DNA of 14,852 nucleotides, taken from assembly GCA_934631995.1 (NCBI GenBank), contig CAKTYF010000044.1, positions 1 through 14,852 on the forward strand, written 5' to 3'. The notes under the pieces were generated by a model that made no database searches, was not told the DNA's origin, and saw only the letters and a list, made by a program, of their open reading frames with translations. Each line of letters starts with the position of its first letter. Position 1 is the stretch's first letter. Shown piece by piece: positions 1-7,257 of the stretch. Position numbers and translations under genes: made by a program. The DNA is from an uncultured Eggerthellaceae bacterium. Lineage in GTDB: Bacteria > Actinomycetota > Coriobacteriia > Coriobacteriales > Eggerthellaceae.

Positions 1-305
1 GCAATAATCAGGTAGAATTTATTATCGCGCGGTTCAATCTTCTGCACGGTATTTGGCACCTCAAGCGCCTTATTGCAGATACAGTTAGGGCACGGCTCAA
101 CGCGCCCCCAAAACTCAAAGCACAGTCCTTTGCTTTGAGAAAGGTTTCCCTGCTCATCCACGAAATAAGACGCATTACAATCATGATCGACAAGGCGAAC
201 CTGAGGGAAAATCATACGACACGCCTTAAGGCAATCGCGCACCTCGCTCGAGAGCGAGAGCGCGAGCGATGCTGAGTTATCGTTTTTCTTGGCGTCGATT
301 TCCAC
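1..305 (-). CDS. N-terminal part of a cysteine-rich PAS-like sensor protein, possibly a GGDEF/EAL protein; cut by the left edge
   Basis: This minus-strand frame is open from a GTG at 303-305 to the left edge (101 codons seen). There is no in-frame ATG near its start. The GTG was chosen because AAAAGGGA lies 7 bases upstream and an in-frame TGA lies 7 codons upstream. The visible protein begins with a polar segment, then has V36-R-L-V-D40, F48-V-D-E-Q-G-N54 and a cysteine cluster C62-x9-C72-x2-C75-x-C77 in the context FWGRVEPCPNC. From memory, this pattern resembles the PAS-like N-terminal domain found ahead of GGDEF or EAL modules in gut Firmicutes and Coriobacteriia, where the cysteines may bind a metal or sense redox state. 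No output domain is visible, so the function is tentative. That the frame is coding is more secure, from the start context and amino-acid composition. Confidence 0.7.
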   Translation of the reverse strand, partial: MEIDAKKNDNSASLALSLSSEVRDCLKACRMIFPQVRLVDHDCNASYFVDEQGNLSQSKGLCFEFWGRVEPCPNCICNKALEVPNTVQKIEPRDNKFYLII

Positions 306-343
306 CGGCAGGTCCCTTTTAAGTCAATTTATAAATGATATGC

Positions 344-373
344 ATTCTACCTTTTTACACGACAAAACCGCAA
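344..373 (-). promoter_or_regulatory. Possible promoter of the left-edge sensor gene
   Basis: Read on the minus strand, TTGCGG (368-373) and TAGAAT (344-349) are separated by 18 bases. They lie about 40 bases upstream of the GTG start at 305. The -35 match is only partial and the region is AT-rich, so this is a weak call. Confidence 0.3.
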
Positions 374-436
374 GACATTTATACGAACGGAGCAGTTTTG
401 CCGATTCGCCGTCTCCGGATCATTTCCACTGTGGCG

Positions 437-478
437 AAAACGAAGGGTCGGAACGCTAAACCAACGCCCGACCCTTCG
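437..478 (-). terminator. Rho-independent terminator of nhaA
   Basis: CGAAGGGTCGG (441-451) and CCGACCCTTCG (468-478) form a perfect 11-bp stem with a 16-base loop. Read on the minus strand the stem is followed by TTTT (437-440). It lies about 75 bases after the nhaA stop, so it would end nhaA transcription before the sensor gene further left. No T-run follows it on the plus strand. Confidence 0.7.
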
Positions 479-550
479 CGAACAACCTTCAGAGCACAAC
501 GCCTAAAGCGCGGCATGGCCAAATAAACATGCATCGCCCTTCAATCAGCG

Positions 551-2179
551 TCAGTCTCCTTCGCGTTCATGCAACGCAGCTTCATCAGAGCGGCAGTTGT
601 TTTCACCCAGGTCAATAACGACTTCGGCCGTAAGATCACCTTGTTCGATACGCGCATCAATCTCTGCACGAATCAACGGGCTTTCAATCGAATCCAGAAG
701 CTCGCGCGATTTCTCAGCAGCCTCGATATCGGCCGTTTGCAGGTTGTCATCGGAACCAGCAACGGCAAGATACGCCACGCCGGCAGTTTTCGCACGCTTC
801 GCTTCGGCCATAAGGAACGCAAAACCGATAATGCCCGCGCACGCAGATGCCAATAGAATGCCAAGCTTAGCGGCAATAACCAGCGTTTCATCCGCAAATG
901 CCAAGTTCGCCACGAAAATAGCCATGGTGAAGCCCACGCCGCCCAAAATGCTTGCACCCAGCATATGCAGCCACGTTACGTTTTCTGGCAGGGAAGCGAG
1001 CTTTGTTTTGACCACGATAAAGCTCATGAGCATAATGCCAATGGGCTTGCCCAGAAGCAGGCCGAAGAAGATGCCCAAGAACACAGGGCTCGTGATGGTT
1101 TGCATAATATCGGCGCCTTGCAGGCATACGTCGGCGTTCGTTAGGGCAAACAACGGTAGAATCATGAAATATACCCACGGGAACAGGCGCTTTTCCAAAC
1201 GCGTTGCCGGTGGAATAACCTCGCGCGCCACGGTGCTCAGGCTGCCAACCGTGCTCAAGTACTCTTTTTGGCCTAAAACCGGCTCATTCTCATCGAACTG
1301 CTCGCTTGCCTTCACCACATGGTCGCCCGACCACTGCGCGAAGTTCTTCAAGTTCACGCGCGAACCCGATGGAATGGTGAACGCCAGCAAAACGCCCGCG
1401 ATAGTGGCATGAACGCCCGACTGGAATACGCAGAACCACAGTACCACGCCTAGCAGCAAGTATGGCAACAGTGAGTACACATGCCGACGGTTCAACACGA
1501 TGAGCATCAGCAGCACCAGCGCCGCCATGCCCAGCCAGAAAAACGAAGGCGTGTGGCCATAGAACACCGCAATAACAATGATGGCAATAATGTCGTCGGC
1601 AACTGCGAGCGTGCTCAGGAAAACACGCACGCCGTTAGGTACGCGATTACCCAGAAGCGCCATAATACCCAGCGCAAAGCCGATGTCGGTTGCAGTAGGA
1701 ACGCCCCAGCCGTGCGCTGTGTCGGGGTTCGTGATGTTGAAGATGCTGTAAATCGCAATTGGCGCTAAAACACCGCCGCAGGCAGCCAAAATAGGAAGCA
1801 GCGCTTGACGAATATTCGTGAGCTCGCCCACGGTCATCTCGTACTTGATTTCAAGACCAACCAGCAGGAAGAAGATGGCCATGAACACATCGTTGATGAT
1901 TTCCGCGAACGAAAGCGAAGCGTGTCCGCTGCCTAAAACGAAACCGAACTCCGTTTCCCAAAACTCAAGGAACGGTGCATAGGCACCTGAGTTCGCAACG
2001 GCAACAGAAACAATGGCGCACAGCAGCATGATAGCTGCAGCCTTCGTTGTCGAGCTGGTGAAATGCAGAATCTTGCGATAACGCGCCAGATTGCCTTGCA
2101 CTTCTTTACGGAAAATATTGGCGCCGCGGGTGTCTGCGGCTGCATCAGCGGAAACGGACTTCAACTTCTCTTTACCCAT
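551..2179 (-). CDS. nhaA: Na+/H+ antiporter NhaA with a charged C-terminal extension
   Basis: NhaA exchanges cytoplasmic Na+ or Li+ for external protons across the inner membrane and controls salt and pH balance. The 542-residue product shows the family landmarks. GWGVPTATDIGFALGIMALL carries D165, equivalent to E. coli D133. LAVADDIIAIIVIAVFY carries the ion-binding pair D195-D196 (E. coli D163-D164). K378 in LLLGKPIG matches K300, and GGVGFTMAIFVANLAFA is the last conserved helix. About a dozen hydrophobic segments span residues 46-457. A polar N-terminus of about 40 residues precedes them. A charged, mostly acidic tail of about 85 residues (458-542) follows, making the protein much longer than the roughly 390-residue E. 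coli enzyme. The Shine-Dalgarno before the ATG is weak. The gene stands alone, divergent from the secreted protein gene to its right. Confidence 0.95.
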   Translation of the reverse strand: MGKEKLKSVSADAAADTRGANIFRKEVQGNLARYRKILHFTSSTTKAAAIMLLCAIVSVAVANSGAYAPFLEFWETEFGFVLGSGHASLSFAEIINDVFMAIFFLLVGLEIKYEMTVGELTNIRQALLPILAACGGVLAPIAIYSIFNITNPDTAHGWGVPTATDIGFALGIMALLGNRVPNGVRVFLSTLAVADDIIAIIVIAVFYGHTPSFFWLGMAALVLLMLIVLNRRHVYSLLPYLLLGVVLWFCVFQSGVHATIAGVLLAFTIPSGSRVNLKNFAQWSGDHVVKASEQFDENEPVLGQKEYLSTVGSLSTVAREVIPPATRLEKRLFPWVYFMILPLFALTNADVCLQGADIMQTITSPVFLGIFFGLLLGKPIGIMLMSFIVVKTKLASLPENVTWLHMLGASILGGVGFTMAIFVANLAFADETLVIAAKLGILLASACAGIIGFAFLMAEAKRAKTAGVAYLAVAGSDDNLQTADIEAAEKSRELLDSIESPLIRAEIDARIEQGDLTAEVVIDLGENNCRSDEAALHEREGD

Positions 2180-2580
2180 GAGCTATCCAATCGTAGAAAA
2201 TGCCTCCACATAACATACCATAGCCCCCGAATATGAAATCAACCTTTAGGTGACAGTTGAGTATAAATGCGAGCACAATTTCGAATCGAGCGCAGATTGC
2301 GCCTGGTGGAAATAAGCGTTACTCATTGAAAGAACGCACAGTAGCCCTATGATTTCCCTTGCGTAATATCGAATTTGCACCATGTCTGTCCGCAATGTCA
2401 ACTCCCCGTTAATTCTAGGAAACAATACGCGAAAAAAGTAGGAGCTCAGTAGGAACAATAGAATATCAATCAAGAGGTTAGTGCTACAATCTCCCCGATA
2501 AACGGCGCAAAATGATGCAGTTTCTATCATCTTGCGCGACTTTTTGCAGTCCAGCCTGTTCGATGGGAGATTCAACCAGC
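2180..2580. other. Divergent intergenic region between nhaA and the BspA-like gene
   Basis: This 400-base stretch separates two divergent genes. It is AT-richer than its flanks. I see one reasonable plus-strand promoter element (2482-2490) and several loose TATA-like boxes on the minus strand towards nhaA without a convincing -35 partner. A long open frame crosses part of it on the minus strand but runs antisense into the secreted-protein gene and looks non-coding. No RNA gene or riboswitch could be recognised by eye. Confidence 0.5.
2482..2490 (+). promoter_or_regulatory. Extended -10 promoter element for the BspA-like gene
   Basis: TGC followed by TACAAT (2485-2490) fits an extended -10 box (TGnTATAAT) with one mismatch. 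There is no good -35, as is common for extended -10 promoters. Transcription would start near 2497, giving a leader of about 85 bases before the ATG at 2581. Confidence 0.4.
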
Positions 2581-5022
2581 ATGAAAAGAACTGTTCTACG
2601 TAAAGTGGCAAGCGCCGCGCTTTCCGTGGTGCTTGCGTGCGGTCTTTTGCCGGTAACATCATTGGCCGATACCGCTCAAGAAGCGGATTCCGAATACAGC
2701 AGCAACTCCGCAATAGGCCAAGCGGCTACGGCAGGCTCCAATGATGCCGCAACCGCAGAGGGGGAGGGTGACGCTTCCGACAGCGATGTCACTGGTACGG
2801 AAGGCACCGTGGCGGGTCCCGACGAGCTGCTTGAGCCCAACATGGAAGCTCCCGCAAACAGCGATAGCGCCGCACCTGAGGCGGCATCCGCAAGCGAAGC
2901 ACCCACCGAAAACGGAGCAAGCACGTTTGCCCTTACTAGCACCTTAAGCGATGGCGCGCAAGCAGACAACGGCTACTGCGGCACCACGGACAACGGCGGC
3001 GATGGCAAGAATATCTCCTGGACCTACGATGGAGCGGGTACCCTAACGCTTTCGGGCACGGGCTCCACGGGTTACTATGGAGAGACTGACTCGTGGTGGG
3101 GCTTCTCGCAACCCGTTCCCGGTTGGTACTCTTACCGCTCGGCAATTACAAACATCGTGGTGGGGCAGGGCATCGAAACACTGGACTCCGCTGTTTTCGC
3201 GGGCACGTCCATCACGTCCATCACGCTGCCTTCTTCCGTAAAACATATCGGTCAACTTGTTTTTGCAGGTTGCAATAAACTGAGAACCGTCAACCTGAAC
3301 GAAGGACTTGAGTCAATTGGCGCTCAAGTCTTCAAGAATACCTGGGCGCTGCCTTCGCTCTACATTCCTTCTACGGTTAGCAGCATTGATTCCACCATGT
3401 TTCGTGGCATCGACCTTGCCTACGTAACGTTCTCGCCAAGCAATCCGTATTTCACGAAGATCGATAACGCACTGTACAACGGAGACGTGACGCGTCTCAT
3501 TCGCATATCCGACCAGCTCACGGGCACGCTCACCCTTCCCTCCACGGTAACCGCAATCGATGATTGCGCATGTGAAGCCATGACCGGCATCACGCAAGTC
3601 GTGCTTCCTGATGGCCTGAAGAGCATCGGTGCAGGCGCGTTCAATTTGTCGGGACTTACTTCCGTTGACATTCCCGACAGCGTAACCGAAATCGGACGCA
3701 GCGCGTTCCAGGCTTGCAAATCCATGACGCATGCGAAACTGGGAAGCGGCTACAAGGGGTCAAGCGACGCTCTTTGCAACAACATGTTCGCGTACAACCC
3801 CAACCTGACTTCTGTTGAGCTATCGGAAGGTCTTGAAATCATTGAGAACGGCATGTTCACTAACTGCGAATCGCTTACCGCAATAACCATTCCGCAATCA
3901 GTGAAAAACATAGAGACCACCGCGTTCTACGGTTCGGGTCTTACTTCCGTCACGCTGCCCGATGGTCTTACTAACATTGGCGATAGCGCTTTTTACGGCA
4001 CTAAAATCTCAAGCGTGAGCATTCCCGAATCAGTGGAATCCATTGGCAAGGACGCTTTCCCCGAAGATGTGACCATAAATGGACCATTCACTAAAATGCC
4101 TGATGGAAGCTATAAGAACAATGCTACTTTGGTAACCATCGAGTACGATGTGACATACTATGAGCAAGACTCTCGTTCCATGCTTGCCATGATTAACGAT
4201 TTCCGCACGGGAAGCGATGCCTGGTACAAGAACACGAGTGGCGGCAGGGTAGATGTTCCAGGGCTTTCCACGCTCTCATACGACAAGAACCTGGAGAAGA
4301 TCGCTCAGATGCGCGCGGCCGAGATTGCCGTGAACTTCGCCCACGAACGTCCTGATGGTTCGGATTGCTTCACCGCAACGTACAATGGCATCAGTGCTTC
4401 GGGTGAAAACATTGCTGCAGGTTATGGCAGCGCCTGGGATGCCTTCGTTGGCTGGCGCGAAGACAATGAAAACTATTACGGCCAGGGGCATCGCCGCAAC
4501 ATGCTTAACAGCAGCTTTACTTCGGTTGGCATCGGCCATATAACATTTAACGGCGTTGACTACTGGGTGCAGGAGTTCGGCACAAACACGCAAACGACTT
4601 CGGTATCCGGATCCGGCAGCACTTACACCGAGCCGTATCGACTCACGGTTGATTATTCGCAGTTCGCGCGTTTTCCCAAGTCTTTCGAATTCCCCGACAA
4701 CCTGGGACTGGAGACAGCTGGCGCAAGCGCACAAATTCCCTATGTAACCGCTGATAAAGCGTCATTTGAAAATACCTGGCCGCGCGCGTTTAGCGCCCGC
4801 GTTTACCCGTACCTGGTGAACACCGATCCGTCGCAAGTCCAGATTTCGGGCAATACGGTAACTGCCCTTGTCGATGGGCCAACGTCTCATGTTGTCGCAT
4901 GCATTGGCGAGCAGATGTACCCCATTGCGGTAAGCTCGTACGTGCTCATATATTCTGTGGGCGATGATGAGTATGCAAACGGGAAAGTGCTGGTCAGATA
5001 CTTGTCTACTGTGAAGGACTGA
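2581..5022 (+). CDS. Secreted BspA-type leucine-rich-repeat protein with CAP/SCP domain; frame ends at an internal TGA
   Basis: The start is placed at the ATG at 2581, not at an in-frame ATG at 2512, because GGGAGA lies 10 bases upstream and the product then begins with a classic signal peptide (KRTVLRK, hydrophobic core, probable cleavage after A29). Residues 30-115 form a low-complexity acidic A/S/E/D-rich linker. About 13 BspA-type repeats of the form (S/T)hxhPxxhxxIGxxAF follow at 190-495, a fold used by surface proteins of oral and gut bacteria for binding host proteins or other cells. A CAP/SCP domain follows at about 525-670, with H588 in HERPDG, E609 in GENIAAG and H637 in GHRRNML. 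Residues 690-813 resemble a beta-rich wall or adhesion module. The frame stops at TGA 5020-5022, but the same frame reads on into a dockerin-like domain, so this is probably a broken or leaky C-terminus. Ligand and exact role are unknown. Confidence 0.85.
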   Translation: MKRTVLRKVASAALSVVLACGLLPVTSLADTAQEADSEYSSNSAIGQAATAGSNDAATAEGEGDASDSDVTGTEGTVAGPDELLEPNMEAPANSDSAAPEAASASEAPTENGASTFALTSTLSDGAQADNGYCGTTDNGGDGKNISWTYDGAGTLTLSGTGSTGYYGETDSWWGFSQPVPGWYSYRSAITNIVVGQGIETLDSAVFAGTSITSITLPSSVKHIGQLVFAGCNKLRTVNLNEGLESIGAQVFKNTWALPSLYIPSTVSSIDSTMFRGIDLAYVTFSPSNPYFTKIDNALYNGDVTRLIRISDQLTGTLTLPSTVTAIDDCACEAMTGITQVVLPDGLKSIGAGAFNLSGLTSVDIPDSVTEIGRSAFQACKSMTHAKLGSGYKGSSDALCNNMFAYNPNLTSVELSEGLEIIENGMFTNCESLTAITIPQSVKNIETTAFYGSGLTSVTLPDGLTNIGDSAFYGTKISSVSIPESVESIGKDAFPEDVTINGPFTKMPDGSYKNNATLVTIEYDVTYYEQDSRSMLAMINDFRTGSDAWYKNTSGGRVDVPGLSTLSYDKNLEKIAQMRAAEIAVNFAHERPDGSDCFTATYNGISASGENIAAGYGSAWDAFVGWREDNENYYGQGHRRNMLNSSFTSVGIGHITFNGVDYWVQEFGTNTQTTSVSGSGSTYTEPYRLTVDYSQFARFPKSFEFPDNLGLETAGASAQIPYVTADKASFENTWPRAFSARVYPYLVNTDPSQVQISGNTVTALVDGPTSHVVACIGEQMYPIAVSSYVLIYSVGDDEYANGKVLVRYLSTVKD

Positions 5023-5025
5023 ACC

Positions 5026-5358
5026 GTGCCCACGCTGTTCGGACAGCCCCTTGTCATGACGGATTGGTGCTACGAAACGCTTGTTGACGCAAATGACGCC
5101 AAGCAGATAGTCGACGCATCGTTCTCAAGCACAACAGCCACACGAAACGACCCTGTTATGCCACGCCGCGGTGACGTAAATGCGAACGGTCGCGTTAACG
5201 TTGTAGATGCGCAGCTTGCCTACGACATTGCCTGCAACCGATTCACTGATTACTCGAGCATTTCAATGGGCGGTTGGCTTGCCGCAAACTTCAACAACGA
5301 CTTTGCACTTGACGCAAGCGACGCCTTCGCCATTCAAAGGAGTTACCTGCGCTCATAG
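5026..5358 (+). CDS. Dockerin-like calcium-binding module, continuation of the preceding gene past an in-frame TGA
   Basis: This segment is in exactly the same frame as the BspA/CAP gene, separated only by the TGA at 5020-5022 and one ACC codon. It encodes two EF-hand-like loops typical of type I dockerins. The first has D50, N52, N54, N58 and D61 in GDVNANGRVNVVDAQLAYDI. The second has N88, N90, D92, D96 and D99, ending DASDAFAIQ. Similar tails close secreted proteins in Coriobacteriia. It has no signal peptide, so alone it would stay in the cytoplasm. AAGGA (5014-5018) lies 7 bases before the GTG at 5026, so re-initiation is possible, but the likelier history is one ancestral protein of about 925 residues interrupted by a nonsense change (or a base-call error). 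I list it separately because the evidence cannot choose between these. Confidence 0.6.
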   Translation: MPTLFGQPLVMTDWCYETLVDANDAKQIVDASFSSTTATRNDPVMPRRGDVNANGRVNVVDAQLAYDIACNRFTDYSSISMGGWLAANFNNDFALDASDAFAIQRSYLRS

Positions 5359-5398
5359 CGCAATAGCGGAAATTGAAGCACATTTCAAATGAATCAAG

Positions 5399-5436
5399 AG
5401 AAAGGCGAGTGCCAACGCATTCGCTTTTCTTTTTTA
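5399..5436 (+). terminator. Rho-independent terminator after the BspA/dockerin gene
   Basis: AGAAAGGCGAGTGC (5399-5412) pairs with GCATTCGCTTTTCT (5417-5430) over 14 bp with two G-U pairs and a CAAC loop, followed directly by TTTTT. It lies about 40 bases after the TAG ending the dockerin segment, not after the internal TGA at 5020. This supports the dockerin segment as the natural 3' end of the transcript. Confidence 0.85.
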
Positions 5437-5564
5437 TAAAACCGCGCGGTAGTGAAGAGGGCGGAAGAGATGCCCGTTGGTAAGCGGCGCATAACGACCG
5501 ACACGCAGCAATGGGTAGCTTTATGAGAGCAGCATAGGAGGGCGGCTTCGCAATAACGTAGAAT

Positions 5565-6395
5565 CTACCCCAGCTTCGCCAAAAAGCGCTCTATCTGGTC
5601 ATTGACGAACACAGGATTATCCACATTCGAGTTATGTCCTGCACCGGGGACCCAAACAAGCGGAATATTCTCGCCTACCGTCCACTTCCTATTGAACGGC
5701 CGCACATCGCCCGCTTGGTCTTTTTCTCCGCACAGTAACAACGCCGGACAAGAAATGTCGTAGGGCCTATTCGCATCAATGGCGTCTGCCAACATGGTGT
5801 ACCCGTGACCGGCAAGTTCGCAGTAAGAGCGCTTATCGTATTGTTCCATCATGGCGCGCATATTCGCCCGTCCGTGCTGCGTTTGCGCCGTTCCCGCAGG
5901 TCCCCAGCGCAAAAACAAACTCCAGGGAATGGCAAGGTACATACCCTTGGTGTGGCGCAGCGCGGCAACTTCCCATTTCGGATAATACTTTTTCTTAAGC
6001 GGTGCCGAATCGATGGAAATGAAGCCAGAAACGCAATCGGGGAACAGGTCCATATACGCCTGGGCAACATACCCGCCCAACGACTGTCCAACAAGAACGG
6101 GGCGCTGAATATCTTCGGTCTGCAAAATCACATGAAGGATGCGCGCGTAATCATCCATGGTGAAATCAAGCGGGTAGGGGCGTGAAAGTCCATGCGCGGG
6201 CGCATCCCAAACGAACACGTTGCATTTGCCTGCAAAGTAGTCAATTTGTCCCTTGAAGAGCGTGTGGTCTGCGGTAAGCCCAGGTAGGAGCACCAACCAT
6301 GGCACATTCTGCACCAGCGCCGAGCCACTGCGGCTCGTCCAATAATGAACAATCCCTTTTCCCGCGTTGAACTCATGCTCAACAAGCTCGCTCAT
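5565..6395 (-). CDS. Alpha/beta hydrolase-fold enzyme
   Basis: This is a 276-residue cytoplasmic protein with a complete alpha/beta hydrolase catalytic set. The nucleophile S105 sits in the elbow GQSLGG, the acid is probably D226 in CGEKDQAG, and the base is H254 in GAGHNSN. LLPGLTADH at 36-44 supplies the oxyanion region, and VWDAPAHGLS at 62-71 is the conserved segment following strand 4. Length and layout match the small-molecule esterase/hydrolase branch, but the cap region (about 133-200) does not reveal a substrate. AAGGAG lies 6 bases before the ATG, so the start is secure. The gene is alone, divergent from the DUF1648 gene and convergent with the BspA-like gene. No T-tailed terminator of its own was found; the reverse face of the 5399-5430 hairpin may serve. 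Confidence 0.88.
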   Translation of the reverse strand: MSELVEHEFNAGKGIVHYWTSRSGSALVQNVPWLVLLPGLTADHTLFKGQIDYFAGKCNVFVWDAPAHGLSRPYPLDFTMDDYARILHVILQTEDIQRPVLVGQSLGGYVAQAYMDLFPDCVSGFISIDSAPLKKKYYPKWEVAALRHTKGMYLAIPWSLFLRWGPAGTAQTQHGRANMRAMMEQYDKRSYCELAGHGYTMLADAIDANRPYDISCPALLLCGEKDQAGDVRPFNRKWTVGENIPLVWVPGAGHNSNVDNPVFVNDQIERFLAKLG

Positions 6396-6447
6396 GCGTT
6401 TCTCCTTAGGGTCTTTGCACTATTATTACGCCTTGTTATGTCGCAAA

Positions 6448-6470
6448 TTGTGTTATCAATTATGTTACAA
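6448..6470. promoter_or_regulatory. Imperfect dyad in the divergent intergenic region (possible operator)
   Basis: TTGT and ACAA bracket an AT-rich core (6448-6470) that also contains related TGTTA-type words. It lies 53-75 bases upstream of the hydrolase start in a shared regulatory region. Only the outer four bases and some core positions are symmetric, so an operator function is speculative. Confidence 0.25.
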
Positions 6471-6501
6471 CCAAAACAATAAGCAAACTGCAACTTCCCG
6501 C

Positions 6502-6507
6502 TATAAT
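6502..6507 (+). promoter_or_regulatory. Possible -10 box for the DUF1648 gene
   Basis: A perfect TATAAT is found here, about 125 bases before the chosen start at 6632. No convincing -35 hexamer lies at 16-18 bases upstream and there is no TGn extension, so the call is weak. Confidence 0.3.
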
Positions 6508-6631
6508 TATTTAGTTGCATCAAAAAACGCATTGCGCCCTGCCCGGCACTGCATGAGTAAGCGCATATGCCAGCAGGATCAGTAGACAAAGATTCGCGGA
6601 AGACGAGATGAAGCGAAAGAGAGGGGAACCC

Positions 6632-7144
6632 ATGAAAAACAGCAGTTGGTTGCCGCGTGACGCTCGCATCACCGAAGCCTTAGCATGGATATGCGCAATC
6701 GCATCGCTCGTGATTACCATTGCGCGCATTCCGCAGTTGCCCGACACTATCCCCACGCATTTCGACATTAACGGCATTCCCAATGGGTGGGGTTCACCCA
6801 CCAGCCTTCTTGCACTGCCCATCATCATTCTGATAGTAAACGCCGCTGTGAGCCTAATCGTTCGCAAGGTCGACCCGAAATACTGGAATCGCCCCGGAAC
6901 ATTGCAGCCAGGCGATGAGCCTGCATGGTACAAGGCCAGCGCTCGTGGCTGCACATGGACCGAGCTCGAATGTGCAGCATTTATGCTACTGATGCAGCTC
7001 GAATTGCTCGAAGGCCGTTCAAGTGCGGTAATTCCTCTGGCTATCGCGCTGCTTATAGCGCTTGGCGTCACGTTTTACGTACTCATGAAGCCATTTTACA
7101 CGCGAAAGCAGAAAGATCAGGCAAAGGACAAATCGGGCGAATAG
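6632..7144 (+). CDS. DUF1648-domain integral membrane protein
   Basis: The 170-residue product begins with a membrane segment (about 13-33). It then has the DUF1648 signature LPDTIPTHFDINGIPNGWGS at 36-55, known from the N-terminal part of SdpI-type immunity and signalling proteins. Further hydrophobic stretches lie at about 58-76 and 131-152, with a weaker one at 108-128, and the tail is basic and polar. The SdpI C-terminal domain is absent, so this is the short stand-alone form, whose role is not established. The ATG at 6632 was preferred because GAGGGG ends 5 bases before it. An in-frame ATG at 6608, with GGAAG 5 bases upstream, would add eight residues and cannot be excluded. The gene lies 113 bases before the lic-like operon on the same strand, with no terminator between, so read-through is possible. 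Confidence 0.8.
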   Translation: MKNSSWLPRDARITEALAWICAIASLVITIARIPQLPDTIPTHFDINGIPNGWGSPTSLLALPIIILIVNAAVSLIVRKVDPKYWNRPGTLQPGDEPAWYKASARGCTWTELECAAFMLLMQLELLEGRSSAVIPLAIALLIALGVTFYVLMKPFYTRKQKDQAKDKSGE

Positions 7145-7203
7145 CGTCCGTCCGCATATAATATGTGTTCATAATCCCTTGATTCTTGCATTATCATGAA
7201 CAA

Positions 7204-7235
7204 AAGCTTAAAGTAACCTGAAAATAAGCTTAAAG
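7204..7235 (+). repeat. Two direct copies of AAGCTTAAAG upstream of the lic-like operon
   Basis: AAGCTTAAAG occurs at 7204-7213 and again at 7226-7235. The period is 22 bases, close to two turns of the helix, so both copies face the same side of the DNA. They lie 22-54 bases before the TTG start of the fusion gene. This is the spacing expected of a tandem regulator-binding site, but no cognate factor is known. Confidence 0.45.
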
Positions 7236-7248
7236 AATTTCAGGAGAC

Positions 7249-7256
7249 GGGGGGGG
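7249..7256 (+). repeat. Run of eight G between Shine-Dalgarno and TTG start
   Basis: G8 occupies 7249-7256, between AGGAG (7242-7246) and the TTG start codon (7258-7260). The present spacing from Shine-Dalgarno to start is 11 bases, longer than optimal. Loss or gain of a G by slippage would change this spacing and so the translation rate without altering the protein frame. Confidence 0.75.
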
Positions 7257-7257
7257 T

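Noticed and set aside
335..526. Plus-strand 63-codon frame across the nhaA terminator
   Set aside because: It runs through the terminator stem and has no ribosome-binding site.
597..1412. Plus-strand open frame of 271 codons opposite nhaA
   Set aside because: It lies wholly antisense to a gene with clear NhaA motifs and its translation is low in protein-like pattern; it is a frame shadow.
2246..2713. Minus-strand open frame of 155 codons between nhaA and the BspA-like gene
   Set aside because: It overlaps the signal peptide region of the secreted protein antisense, has no good ribosome-binding site, and its cysteine- and arginine-rich translation is not protein-like.
5020..5047. Selenocysteine reading of the TGA at 5020, with GCTGT/ACAGC hairpin 11 bases downstream
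   Set aside because: The stem is only 5 bp and its UCGG loop lacks the G expected in the first loop positions of a bacterial SECIS; a selenocysteine there would be odd in a secreted dockerin protein.
6520..7071. Minus-strand open frame of 183 codons opposite the DUF1648 gene
   Set aside because: It overlaps a gene with a recognisable DUF1648 motif and good Shine-Dalgarno; no independent support.
7157..7162. Perfect TATAAT ahead of the lic-like operon
   Set aside because: No -35-like hexamer at 16-18 bases upstream and it lies within an AT-rich run; not called as a promoter.
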